A stretch of DNA of 64,000 nt from positions 1,183,677-1,247,676 of the forward strand of contig BCKQ01000004.1 in assembly GCA_001600695.1 (NCBI GenBank). The letters run 5' to 3'. The notes under the pieces are model-generated. The model made no database searches and was not told the origin of the DNA. It saw nothing but the letters and a program-made list of their open reading frames with translations. The position numbers and the translations under genes were made by a program. Shown here piece by piece: positions 42,938-52,035 of the stretch (positions are counted from its first letter, which is position 1; each line of letters opens with the position of its first letter). The DNA comes from Ascoidea asiatica (Eukaryota; Ascomycota; Saccharomycetes; Ascoideales; Ascoideaceae).

Positions 42938-45900
42938 ATGAATGGAGAATTAATTTCTCTTAATCGAAATATCAATAATTCTATTAACGACAATGACAAA
43001 AATAATAAATTCAAAATCACTTCGAATATGAGTGAAGATAATCGCAATTATGAAGTTCAAAGAAAACCATTAGATGAAATAAATAAATTCAAATTAATTA
43101 AAAATCATCAATTCAAATTCATAAAACCATATTGTATAAATTTATCAAAATTAACAATTCAAAAACCTGAAAATTACTTTAAAAATTCTTTGAATATTTC
43201 AAATTCATTAAATGAATTAAATTTAGCTTTAATCAATCTTAAAAATGAAAACTATTCTAATAAAATCATTGATGAGTCTCATAATAAAAATATTTTGAAT
43301 ATAAATGATTTTATCAAAGGATTCAGCGATATAAATTTAAATGAAAATCAAATAAATGATGAACTTTCATTCAAATTGTTTTTAGATCCAAATTATATAT
43401 TCTTACCAATAAAGTTTCTCTTACATCAACAGCCGAAATTATCTGATACCCAACTTGAAAAAATATTAAATATTCTAGAATTTTTATTTCTTTATTCAAT
43501 TTGGTCAACTTATACTCCAGAATCAATTTCTGAATCAAGTAAATTTTCAAATAAAGATTCAAATGATATCAATTTTTTCCCATTAATTATATACTTAACT
43601 TTTGATGCCATCAAAAATAATGAAGTTATTCAATATTCCGGTATAAAATGTTTATTTGGTCTTTTTAATTCGATTAACAATTATGAAATTTCATTATCTA
43701 AAAAACAAATAGAAAATAATTCTAATGAAAATATTATTGAAAACTCTGATTTATATTTCATTAATGTTAATAATAATCAAAACTTAATCCCCTTATCTAA
43801 TTTAATCTTTAATTTATTAAATATAATAAAAGATGATGTTAAAAATGTTGATTTACAATTAATTTCATTAGATCTATTAAAATATCTTTATAAATATACT
43901 TTTCATCCAAATATTCAAAATAATAATAATACAAATGAAAATTTATTAATGAAAATCTTACCAGGAAATCTTTCAATTTTAAATAAAATCTTATCAAGTA
44001 AAAACTTCAATCTATATAATTCAAAAATTATTATAAACTCTTTAGATTTATTTCAATTATTATTAAACAACTCTTTTATAAATCTTGATTCAGAAACTAA
44101 TCTTAAATTTGTGTTTGATCAAATTATAACAATAATAAAAAATTTCTCAGAAGTTTTAAAAACTTCGAAAAATTTTAAAATTCATTTAAATCTTTTACTA
44201 TTTTTTGATAATATTTTAAACCTCTTATTAAAAAACTCAGCTTTCACAAAAGATTTAATTCAATTAATTATTTCAATAACTATCTATATAATTTCAACTG
44301 AACAGTTTTCAAATGATATCTCAATTGAGATGGAAAAGAAAATTAAAACTATTGGTAATGAAATTATAGTGAAAGTCTTAAATTCCAACAATAATTATGT
44401 TTTGAATACTTTTCAATTTCAAGTTTCAAGTTTAACAGATATTTTACATTCTTCAGATCAAGATAAAATTAAAAATTCTTTAAATTCTTTATCTTTTTTC
44501 ATTGACATTACTCCAACTTTATTAAATAATAAAAAATTTAACCTAAACAATAAGTTCATAATTCCACATACTGATATTCTTCAATTAGTGGAAAATAGTA
44601 AAAATAATAATACAAAAGAAATTAAAAAAATATTAAATACAAGTAAAGATATTCAAGTATTCAAGCAGGACTTTAATGCTTCTATTTCTAATATACTTGA
44701 TATAATAAGTAATGAAATATCAAATTTAATAATATCTCATGAAAATAATTCAAAAAGAAATGAATCAAAAGTAAAAGTAGTCAATTCCTCTTATTATGGA
44801 TCAGATTTACTTTTAATTTCAAAACAAACTTTATCTGCTTCTGAATCAACAAAGGAGTATGAAAATGAAAATAATCAATTAAAAATCGCTTTTAATCAAA
44901 AACTAATTGAATTAAGTGAAGAAATACCGAATTTGTTCAGTTTCACTTATGATAAAAATGCTGAAGCATCAGTAACAAATTTACTAGAGTCAATTGGTGC
45001 ATCTGAATTGGGAATTGAATCAGCTAATAATTTGTTGTTAACAATTGGTAATTCTCCATTGAATAAATCGGTTTCTTTATGGATATTAAATTATTTAATT
45101 CAAGGAGCATTGAAAACTTTTCCAGAAAAATCCAATTTTGAAACTGAGTTTGATAATGATATTTCAAGGGAAATCAAAGAAATCAAAAATGATAAAAGTT
45201 TCAATGATTTATTTGATGAATTTATTGATACCAGTGATTTAGTGGATTCTTCAAATAATAATAATAGTTATAATACTATAGCTTTTTTTGAAGAAAATAA
45301 AAGAGAAAAATGGGGTGAAATAGTTTTACAAGTTTTGGAAATAAATAAAGATTTATTTGAAGAAATTTCAACTTTAGAACCATCTTCTGAACTTGAATTC
45401 ATAAGCTCTATATCTTTAGATACTATTTTAACTGCATGTGAATTTTTGGGTGAAGCATTTCAATTAGAATTGCTTGAAAATCTTTTCCCAGTGATTGATG
45501 GATTAGCTTCAACATCTGAGATTATTAGAAATCATGCACAAAGAGCAGCTTTAATAATTTCCAAGACATGTTATAATTATTCTATTCATGATTTAATTTT
45601 TAATAATTGTGATTATTTATTGGATGCTGTAAGTATAAGATTAACTGCTTCAACTATAACTCCTAGAACCGCAGCAATATTAATGGTTTTAATAAAAATT
45701 GGTGGAATTGAATTATTACCTTTATTAGATGATGTAATAAATGCAGTTTTTGTTTTATTAGATTTTTATCATGGATATTCAATTTTATGTCAAGGATTTT
45801 TTATTGCATTTGAAGCTATACTTGATGAAATATATAAAGCATATTTAAAAACATACGATTTTGAATTATATTTTTCAAAACTTAATGATGAAGTAAATGA

Positions 45901-46807
45901 ATTAACAAAACCATGGGGAATGAAAAATATTAATCAAGTTTTAGAATTGGTTAAAGATCAAAAATTAATTCCAAATTATGATGATTTAAATAAGAAAATG
46001 AAAAAATATGGAAAAAATAATTTCAATAAGCCAGTTAGTAAAATTGAAGAGTTAAGTAATAGTGAAGGTGACAGTGATGATGACAGCGATGATGAAAGTG
46101 ATGATGAGGATAAAAAAAATCATAATATCAAGGATGACGAGAACAAATACGAAGGCGATGTTGATAATAAAAATGATAAAAATGATGAAGAAGAATGGGA
46201 ATCACCAATACCGAAACAATTATATTTATTAGTTCAACAAATATGCTCATATAGTTCAAGATTATTTCATCATCCATCAATTCGATTAAGAGTTCAAATT
46301 TTAAGAATATTAAATAATATAATTCCAATATTATCCACAGAAAGAAAAGAATTATTACCAGTATTGGCAAATATATGGGAATTAGTTTTATCATCATGTT
46401 TAGAAAAAGATTTAAGAATTAGAATAAATGGATTAAATTTAGCACAAACAATGTTTAAATTTGGAGGTACATTTATGAGTTTACAATATTTAAAATTTTG
46501 GGAAAATTTAAGTAAGAATTTATTAATTTCAAAAAAAACAAAAATTAATGAAATTAAACAAGATAAATCAGATCCTGTATTTAAAAGAGCAATAATTTTA
46601 CCAGGTATTGATATGAAATGTCATGAGATTTTAATTGAAACATTATTAATTGGATTAAAAAGTAGTGGAGTTTCATTAAATAATAAAATTATTGAAGAAA
46701 TTGTATTTTATACATCAAGATTTATAAAAATTGAAGATATTGAGAATAAATATGGAGAATTTTCAGATATTGCATGGTATATGAAAACAGAAGAATTTAA
46801 TAAATAA
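42938..46807 (+). CDS. TTI1: TELO2-interacting protein 1 (TTT complex)
   Basis: 1289 residues from the first ATG (MNGELISLNR; a later Met at 43028 is an alternative start). A helical HEAT-type protein throughout. Tti1 works with Tel2 and Tti2 as a co-chaperone for folding and assembly of PI3K-like kinases (TOR, Mec1, Tel1). Recognisable parts are the C-terminal stretches SIRLTASTITPRTAAILMVL, ELLPLLDDVINAVFVLLDFY and HHPSIRLRVQILRILNNIIP. An acidic Ser/Asp/Asn/Glu insertion lies at ~1048-1090, before WESPIPKQLYLLVQQICSYS. Longer than Saccharomyces Tti1 (1038 aa) through Asn-rich insertions. Confidence 0.88.
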   Translation: MNGELISLNRNINNSINDNDKNNKFKITSNMSEDNRNYEVQRKPLDEINKFKLIKNHQFKFIKPYCINLSKLTIQKPENYFKNSLNISNSLNELNLALINLKNENYSNKIIDESHNKNILNINDFIKGFSDINLNENQINDELSFKLFLDPNYIFLPIKFLLHQQPKLSDTQLEKILNILEFLFLYSIWSTYTPESISESSKFSNKDSNDINFFPLIIYLTFDAIKNNEVIQYSGIKCLFGLFNSINNYEISLSKKQIENNSNENIIENSDLYFINVNNNQNLIPLSNLIFNLLNIIKDDVKNVDLQLISLDLLKYLYKYTFHPNIQNNNNTNENLLMKILPGNLSILNKILSSKNFNLYNSKIIINSLDLFQLLLNNSFINLDSETNLKFVFDQIITIIKNFSEVLKTSKNFKIHLNLLLFFDNILNLLLKNSAFTKDLIQLIISITIYIISTEQFSNDISIEMEKKIKTIGNEIIVKVLNSNNNYVLNTFQFQVSSLTDILHSSDQDKIKNSLNSLSFFIDITPTLLNNKKFNLNNKFIIPHTDILQLVENSKNNNTKEIKKILNTSKDIQVFKQDFNASISNILDIISNEISNLIISHENNSKRNESKVKVVNSSYYGSDLLLISKQTLSASESTKEYENENNQLKIAFNQKLIELSEEIPNLFSFTYDKNAEASVTNLLESIGASELGIESANNLLLTIGNSPLNKSVSLWILNYLIQGALKTFPEKSNFETEFDNDISREIKEIKNDKSFNDLFDEFIDTSDLVDSSNNNNSYNTIAFFEENKREKWGEIVLQVLEINKDLFEEISTLEPSSELEFISSISLDTILTACEFLGEAFQLELLENLFPVIDGLASTSEIIRNHAQRAALIISKTCYNYSIHDLIFNNCDYLLDAVSIRLTASTITPRTAAILMVLIKIGGIELLPLLDDVINAVFVLLDFYHGYSILCQGFFIAFEAILDEIYKAYLKTYDFELYFSKLNDEVNELTKPWGMKNINQVLELVKDQKLIPNYDDLNKKMKKYGKNNFNKPVSKIEELSNSEGDSDDDSDDESDDEDKKNHNIKDDENKYEGDVDNKNDKNDEEEWESPIPKQLYLLVQQICSYSSRLFHHPSIRLRVQILRILNNIIPILSTERKELLPVLANIWELVLSSCLEKDLRIRINGLNLAQTMFKFGGTFMSLQYLKFWENLSKNLLISKKTKINEIKQDKSDPVFKRAIILPGIDMKCHEILIETLLIGLKSSGVSLNNKIIEEIVFYTSRFIKIEDIENKYGEFSDIAWYMKTEEFNK

Positions 46808-46996
46808 GATCAATAATATAAATTTATTATATATTTATAAGTATTTATAATTGAATAAGTAAATAATTAAATGATTAAATAATTAAATAATTAAACAATT
46901 AAATAATTAAATAATTAAATGAAATAGATAAAAAAATTATATTAAAAGATCTTAAATTGAATAAAATTAAAGAAAATTTTAAGATTAACATTAAAT
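46808..46996. repeat. Convergent spacer with AATTAAAT repeats
   Basis: 189-bp spacer between TTI1 and RPL5. The middle (about 46861-46921) is a tandem AATTAAATA-type array of six or seven imperfect units. It probably supplies AT-rich polyadenylation signals for both converging genes. Confidence 0.6.
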
Positions 46997-47896
46997 TTAA
47001 TGAGAAGCTTTGAAATCTGCAATTTTTTTCTCAATTCTTTCTTGTCTTTGTTCTTTTGTAAGTTTAACATCTCTGTATTTTTTAGATTCAGCAGCATATT
47101 CAGCTTTTGTATGTTTTTTAACAGTTGGTTTAAAAACAGGATTTTCTCTAATTGCAGCATGAGCATCAGCATAAATATCTTCAATTGCATCAGCATCAAT
47201 ATCATCAGCAATATAATTTTTAAAGATTTGTCTATATCTTTCTTCATCATCATCAGCTAATTCTTCCATATATTCAGAAATATGACCACCATAAATATAT
47301 TTTCTTAAAGTTTCAGCATCTAATTCTTCAGCTTCAAAATCCCAACCTGGGAATCTATTTTCAGAATGAGGAATGTATAAACCACCATCAGAAGCACCTT
47401 TTAAACAACCAAAGATTTTTGCACCAGTTGTAGTTCTTTGTAAACCAATATCTAAGAAAACTTTAAATGGTCTTGGACCATCTTCAACAGCTTGAGTTAA
47501 TTCATATTCACCTTCAACTTCTTCAACACCAGGATAAGTTTCATCTAAACCTAATTTAGTTAAAGCTCTTCTTGCGACTAATAAACCAGTTGCATAAGCA
47601 GCAGACCAATTTGTTAAACCATATTTAATACCATATTTTGGTAATTCATGAGAATAAGCAGCACATAAAACAATATCACCAGTAATTAAAGAAGAAATAA
47701 TTTGACAAATAATATCTTTTTTTGTAAATCTTACAACTAATCTATATTTTGGAGTATTATATTTTGCTTTATGTTGAGTAACTAATCTCTTTCTTTGATA
47801 ATAATCAGTTTTACCTTCTCTTCTTCTACGAAATGGAGTTTGAAATCTTGAATAATATGGAGAGCTTTTAACAGCTGTACTTTTATCGAAAGCCAT
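46997..47896 (-). CDS. RPL5: 60S ribosomal protein L5 (uL18)
   Basis: 299 residues. Binds 5S rRNA and, with L11, forms the 5S RNP that docks on the 60S central protuberance. Conserved segments are SSPYYSRFQTPFRRRREGKT, YNTPKYRLVVRFTKKDIICQ, SHELPKYGIKYGLTNWSAAY and RTTTGAKIFGCLKGASDGGL. Length matches Saccharomyces Rpl5 (297). Codon choice is strongly biased to a few AT-ending triplets, with fewer rare codons than neighbours, as expected for high expression. No intron is seen. The promoter region carries three Cbf1-type sites. Confidence 0.97.
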   Translation of the reverse strand: MAFDKSTAVKSSPYYSRFQTPFRRRREGKTDYYQRKRLVTQHKAKYNTPKYRLVVRFTKKDIICQIISSLITGDIVLCAAYSHELPKYGIKYGLTNWSAAYATGLLVARRALTKLGLDETYPGVEEVEGEYELTQAVEDGPRPFKVFLDIGLQRTTTGAKIFGCLKGASDGGLYIPHSENRFPGWDFEAEELDAETLRKYIYGGHISEYMEELADDDEERYRQIFKNYIADDIDADAIEDIYADAHAAIRENPVFKPTVKKHTKAEYAAESKKYRDVKLTKEQRQERIEKKIADFKASH

Positions 47897-48140
47897 TTTT
47901 TGATTATGATTAGATCAGATAATTAATTATTAATTAATGGTTTAAAAGATTACTCTTTAATTTTTTTATCTTTATTTTTATTGTTTAAATCTTACTAACG
48001 TTACAGTACTGACTTTGATTTAAAATTTTAAAAGATTTATGAATTATGAATTCAATAATTGATTATTTAAAATTTTGATGATGAAAAATTGAAATTATTA
48101 TTGAAAATTGAATAAACCTGAAAAATTAAAGGGAGTAAGT

Positions 48141-48429
48141 CATGTGATATGTATATTTTAGTAATAGTTAAGAGTTTTAATAATGAAGCTCTCGTTAAAA
48201 TGTGCTTAAAGTATTGTTTTGCGTTGTTTTTGATAATTTACTAAGGTTTTATGGTGATGGAATTCAAAATAAACACATAATTGAGGTTTTGCGTTGCGTT
48301 GATGATTAAAATTAACAAAAAATTGACAAACTTCAAGAAAAATAAGAAGTCATGTGATATACTTTTGATTTTTGAGACCGCATTTTGTTTAAAATATAAT
48401 ATTAATAGCCCTATGTATTTACATGTGAC
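48141..48429. promoter_or_regulatory. Three Cbf1-type sites upstream of RPL5
   Basis: RTCACRTG on the RPL5 strand occurs at 48141-48148, 48351-48358 and 48422-48429, that is 245-533 bp before the RPL5 ATG. The first two are identical over 14 bp (AAGTCATGTGATAT). Cbf1 with Tbf1 drives ribosomal-protein genes in Candida-type yeasts, so this is a plausible RP-gene control region. A TTTTGCGTTG element is also repeated (about 48217 and 48286). Confidence 0.5.
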
Positions 48430-48933
48430 CTATATATTTAGAGGGCATTATTTTTTATTTGACTCGGCAAGAATTGAACTGGAACTGAAGTCGATTTGAA
48501 GTGGATTTGAAGTGGATTTGATCTGATTTGATCTGATTTGTTGTTTGTTTGTTTATTTGTCTGTTTGTTTGTTGTTAAATCGAAGTGATGGGTGACTGGC
48601 CAATCAAGAGACAGATCTCGATAAGAATAACAGTAGTTTTTAGCTTCATGGCTTTAAGCTTGTAGATAAGATAAGCTTATCTAAACAAGAGTTAACTACG
48701 CAATAAATGTTTAATAGTGTTTAATTCATTTCGATTATGATCCTCCTCGTATCCTTTTAAATAAACCGGAAGAGATATTTAATATATAAATAAAATATTT
48801 GATAGAGTAATTTAATAATGGAATAATGGAATAAAGAATTCTATTTACTTTACTTCTAGGAAAATATAGGATAGAATATCAATATCATTAAAAAACATGT
48901 GCTTGTTCAGCCGTATGTTAAAGTAATAAAACG

Positions 48934-48957
48934 TTTTTTTTTTTTTTTTTTTTTTTT
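48934..48957. repeat. Poly-T run (24 T)
   Basis: An uninterrupted run of 24 thymines within the RPL5-MAE1 spacer. It may exclude nucleosomes or be a length-variable homopolymer. Confidence 0.9.
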
Positions 48958-50689
48958 CATTTCAATGGTGGTAATATTATTGAATTTTTAAAAGAATATA
49001 TTTTTAGTAAATAAGAAAATGGTTAAATGATTCTATCATATTCTAACTTTGAGGAAATAAAAAGAACTTGACATATTCTTTACTGTTTGTTTCTTGTTTA
49101 TCATTCTTTTGTATTGTAAATTAGTACCTTTATTGTGTTTTTATCACTCAAATAAGCCCGAAAAAGAATATTATATTTACTAATTATTCATTATAAGAGA
49201 ATTGAATAATTCATAATAATATTAATAGTAATATATTAATATTAATATTATATATTTATTACGTCAAAGGAAAATCAATGGAAAATTATAATTTAGTAAG
49301 TAAACTAAAGGTTAAATGGACACCCGAAATTGAGCGAAATTTGAAAATAATCCGACAACAATTAGAGAATTATTAGCAAATACTTCTGATATTACGTAAT
49401 CAGAAGAGAAATTAACAGAATTTATTTATTACTTTTACCGAACCGGTTCTCGTAGAGAAATACGTTAAATTCCGGTTTGGTGGGTGCCATTTAGTGGAGG
49501 TTGGGTTTTTTTTGAGCCTTATTGAGTTCCGGAGATACGGCATAGCATAAGAGAAAGACCGGTGGTACAGTCGTACGGTGGTAAGGTCGTGGCACGATAC
49601 ATTCTTTTTTTTACCTATTTTGGGAAATTTAGCAGACGCCAGCGGACTAAAATAAGTAACACGACACATTTCCAATTCTGGAATATTGTTTTGATTTTAT
49701 TTCAATGTTACAGGGAAGACCCTTTTTGTGGTGTGAGTTCGTAAAACACCTACAATTTGAAATTAAAATAAATAAATATGCGGGACAATGTGTATTTAAA
49801 ACTATTGTAAGCGGGTTATGTCTTATCCGTTACCACCCCTGTGGGTTGTCTTGACTTTGCCTGTTACAAAGCTGTCAATTAATAATATACTCGGAATCCG
49901 ATAACTACTAGTAATTGGTTGAATTAAATTTAGTCGAGAAAATGAAAAATTTATCAGAAGAAATTTGATTTTAGTTTCAATTTTAGTTTTTTTCTTAGTT
50001 TTATTTTGTGCACAGATCAGATTTTATCAGATCTTAGAATTGTTGACGGTAGAAAGATAGGAAGATAATTAATTCAACAAATTCAACAAAAAGATTATCT
50101 TTTAGTCATCAACTTAGTGAGGGAAAGTGATGAAGGTAACCTTGTGTCCTGTGTTTCTCGTTCCCCTCTTTCCTAATCGAGAACGAAATCTATTAAATAG
50201 AGAATAACTTCAATCAAATGAAATTAGTCTTCATTTCAATCAAATACAAGAAAAAAGTGAAGAGATTGTTATTAAATGAGAAAGATATTCACTCTACTTT
50301 AATCTCATTTATTTAACCTGGTGAAATTATTTATTGACTTCTGAAGAAAATATTGTTTTTTCTCGGGTTTCAACAAGAAATTTCCCATACTTTTTTTCTT
50401 GTTTGTTTATTTTTTACATTTGTACGTATCATTTTGATTTTGTATTGGTTAAACTTGTTATTAAAAAATGATAATCTACACAATAAATAGCAAACAATAA
50501 ACAATAAACAAAAAACAATAATTAACAAACAAAAATAATAAACAATAAAATAATCCAATGGAATTGATTTAAACAATCAAAATAATAAAGATATAAATAT
50601 AAGAATTATTATCAGAAGATGAAGAATAACTATCAATTAGAATAATCTATTACCAGTTGATCCATTGTACCTAAGATTATTATGGATCC

Positions 50690-51380
50690 AAAGATTAAAC
50701 CAACAACCATTAAGAAGGTGACCCGTAGCGGTACAGGACCGAAGGACTGATTACGGGAATTGGCAACTTCAGAAATGGGACAACAGGAAACGTTCAAATC
50801 TGTCTGATTGCTGTCTTTTTGCAGTGCAGGACTTTTTCTTCATCAAATATATTTTATGCCTGTAAACTGCAAAAGCCCATCGGAATTTGCCCAATGAATT
50901 TATGTAATCGGAAATGGCCGCAAGAAAGCGGAAATAGTTATTTAAATGTCATAGCAACTTCTTCCCCGATATAATTGTCAGTGTCAGCTGACACTTTTTG
51001 TTTGCTAACACACTCCCGTAAGCTTCCCAATCGGGTAACGTTGCGAGCCCACCTCATGGGGCGCATCCTGGAACTACTAAAGCCAAGCTCTGTGCAGTGT
51101 TTAACTAGGATATTTCGAGGTCGGGGAAGCTTCCGGTCGTAAAGGCTTCCGGTCTGAACAGTCGGAGGTGTCGCTTGTGGACCACCCACACCCCCCTGCC
51201 ATTGCATCGAGGCAGATAAAGTTGGCTACACCGCCGCAGATGAGGCGCGTGAGCCCTGCGTTGGCTCTTGCTGGCTTGGTCTGGCTCCCGAGATTGACCG
51301 CGTTGCCACTTTATTCTCTGGGTGTTTTTCTTGACAGCTGCGGTAACGGCAGGCTCCGAACGGGATCTTTTAGCTTTCTT
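50690..51380. other. GC-rich block with palindromes; candidate structured RNA or regulatory island
   Basis: About 0.7 kb, far richer in G+C than its surroundings and lacking a credible ORF. Visible structure: CCCGTA...TACGGG enclosing CGGT...ACCG (50726-50761), CCGC...GCGG (about 50918-50931), a perfect 16-bp palindrome followed by five Ts (50980-51000), and a 10-bp direct repeat GCTTCCGGTC at 51129-51138 and 51145-51154. CGGGTAA, a Reb1-type core, is at 51032-51038. It could be a pol III or snRNA-type gene, or a cluster of factor sites for MAE1. No Rfam family is recognised by eye. Confidence 0.35.
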
Positions 51381-52035
51381 TCTTACTTTCTTACCTTCTT
51401 GCTTTTTAACTTTTTAACCTTTTAGTGTAATTTTTGTAATTGGAACTGAAACAAAAACAAAAAAAAATTAAAATTTTCAATCTCGATCCAAAGAATAGGC
51501 TCTGTAATAGGCTATCAATAACTATTAACTAATAACTAATAACTAATAACTAATAACTAAACCTCCTACAATTTCCATCAATTATGAAATTAACTATGTA
51601 AATAAAAAAAAAATATATGAAAAAAAGACTATGAAAATATTCAATTATTCCATTACTCTATCAATTCTCTCAATCTCTTTATTATTGGCTCTCTTTAGTT
51701 TACTTCAACTTTCTTTTTTTTCTCTTTTTTCTCTCTTTTGAAAAAGAAATCATACCAATATCAATATTGTATTCTTAAATTGCTTATATTTTTTATATTT
51801 TTATTATATTATAAATATATCCATTTATTCCTTATTTATTTATTCTTCAATTCATTATTTTATTAATTTATCAATTTATTAATTTATTACTTTATTATAT
51901 TATCAAACTTATATCGTATTATAATCTTTAATTAATTACTTACTTAATTACATTCACACTTCACTTTTAATTTACTCAATCTTATCAATAATAATACTAA
52001 TAATATAATAATATAATAAATAATTATAATTAAAA

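Larger units (their letters stand above)
47897..52035. other. 4.1-kb divergent region between RPL5 and MAE1
   Basis: The largest gene-free stretch. From left: RPL5 promoter with Cbf1-type sites (to ~48430); GAAGTGGATTT-type repeats (about 48488-48540); a 24-T run (48934-48957); a GC-richer block (about 49430-49900) with two TTCCGG; a second, stronger block (about 50690-51380) with palindromes; AACTAAT repeats (about 51523-51560); and a pyrimidine-rich MAE1 leader. Short open frames inside the GC blocks (for example 50938-51207 minus) are not called. No tRNA is recognised. Confidence 0.5.

Noticed and set aside
47990-48006. TACTAAC followed by CAG on the + strand near RPL5
   Set aside because: RPL5 is on the minus strand, no upstream + strand exon exists and no frame continues after the AG.
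51115-51190. Resemblance of CTGAACAGTCGGAGGT to an SRP RNA helix-8 region
   Set aside because: I could not pair the flanks into the SRP S domain or find an Alu-domain start, and the comparison relied on memory; left as an unassigned structured-RNA candidate.
50938-51207. 89-codon minus-strand ORF in the RPL5-MAE1 GC block
   Set aside because: Arg/Ser-rich with no family signature; more likely antisense to a structured or regulatory element.
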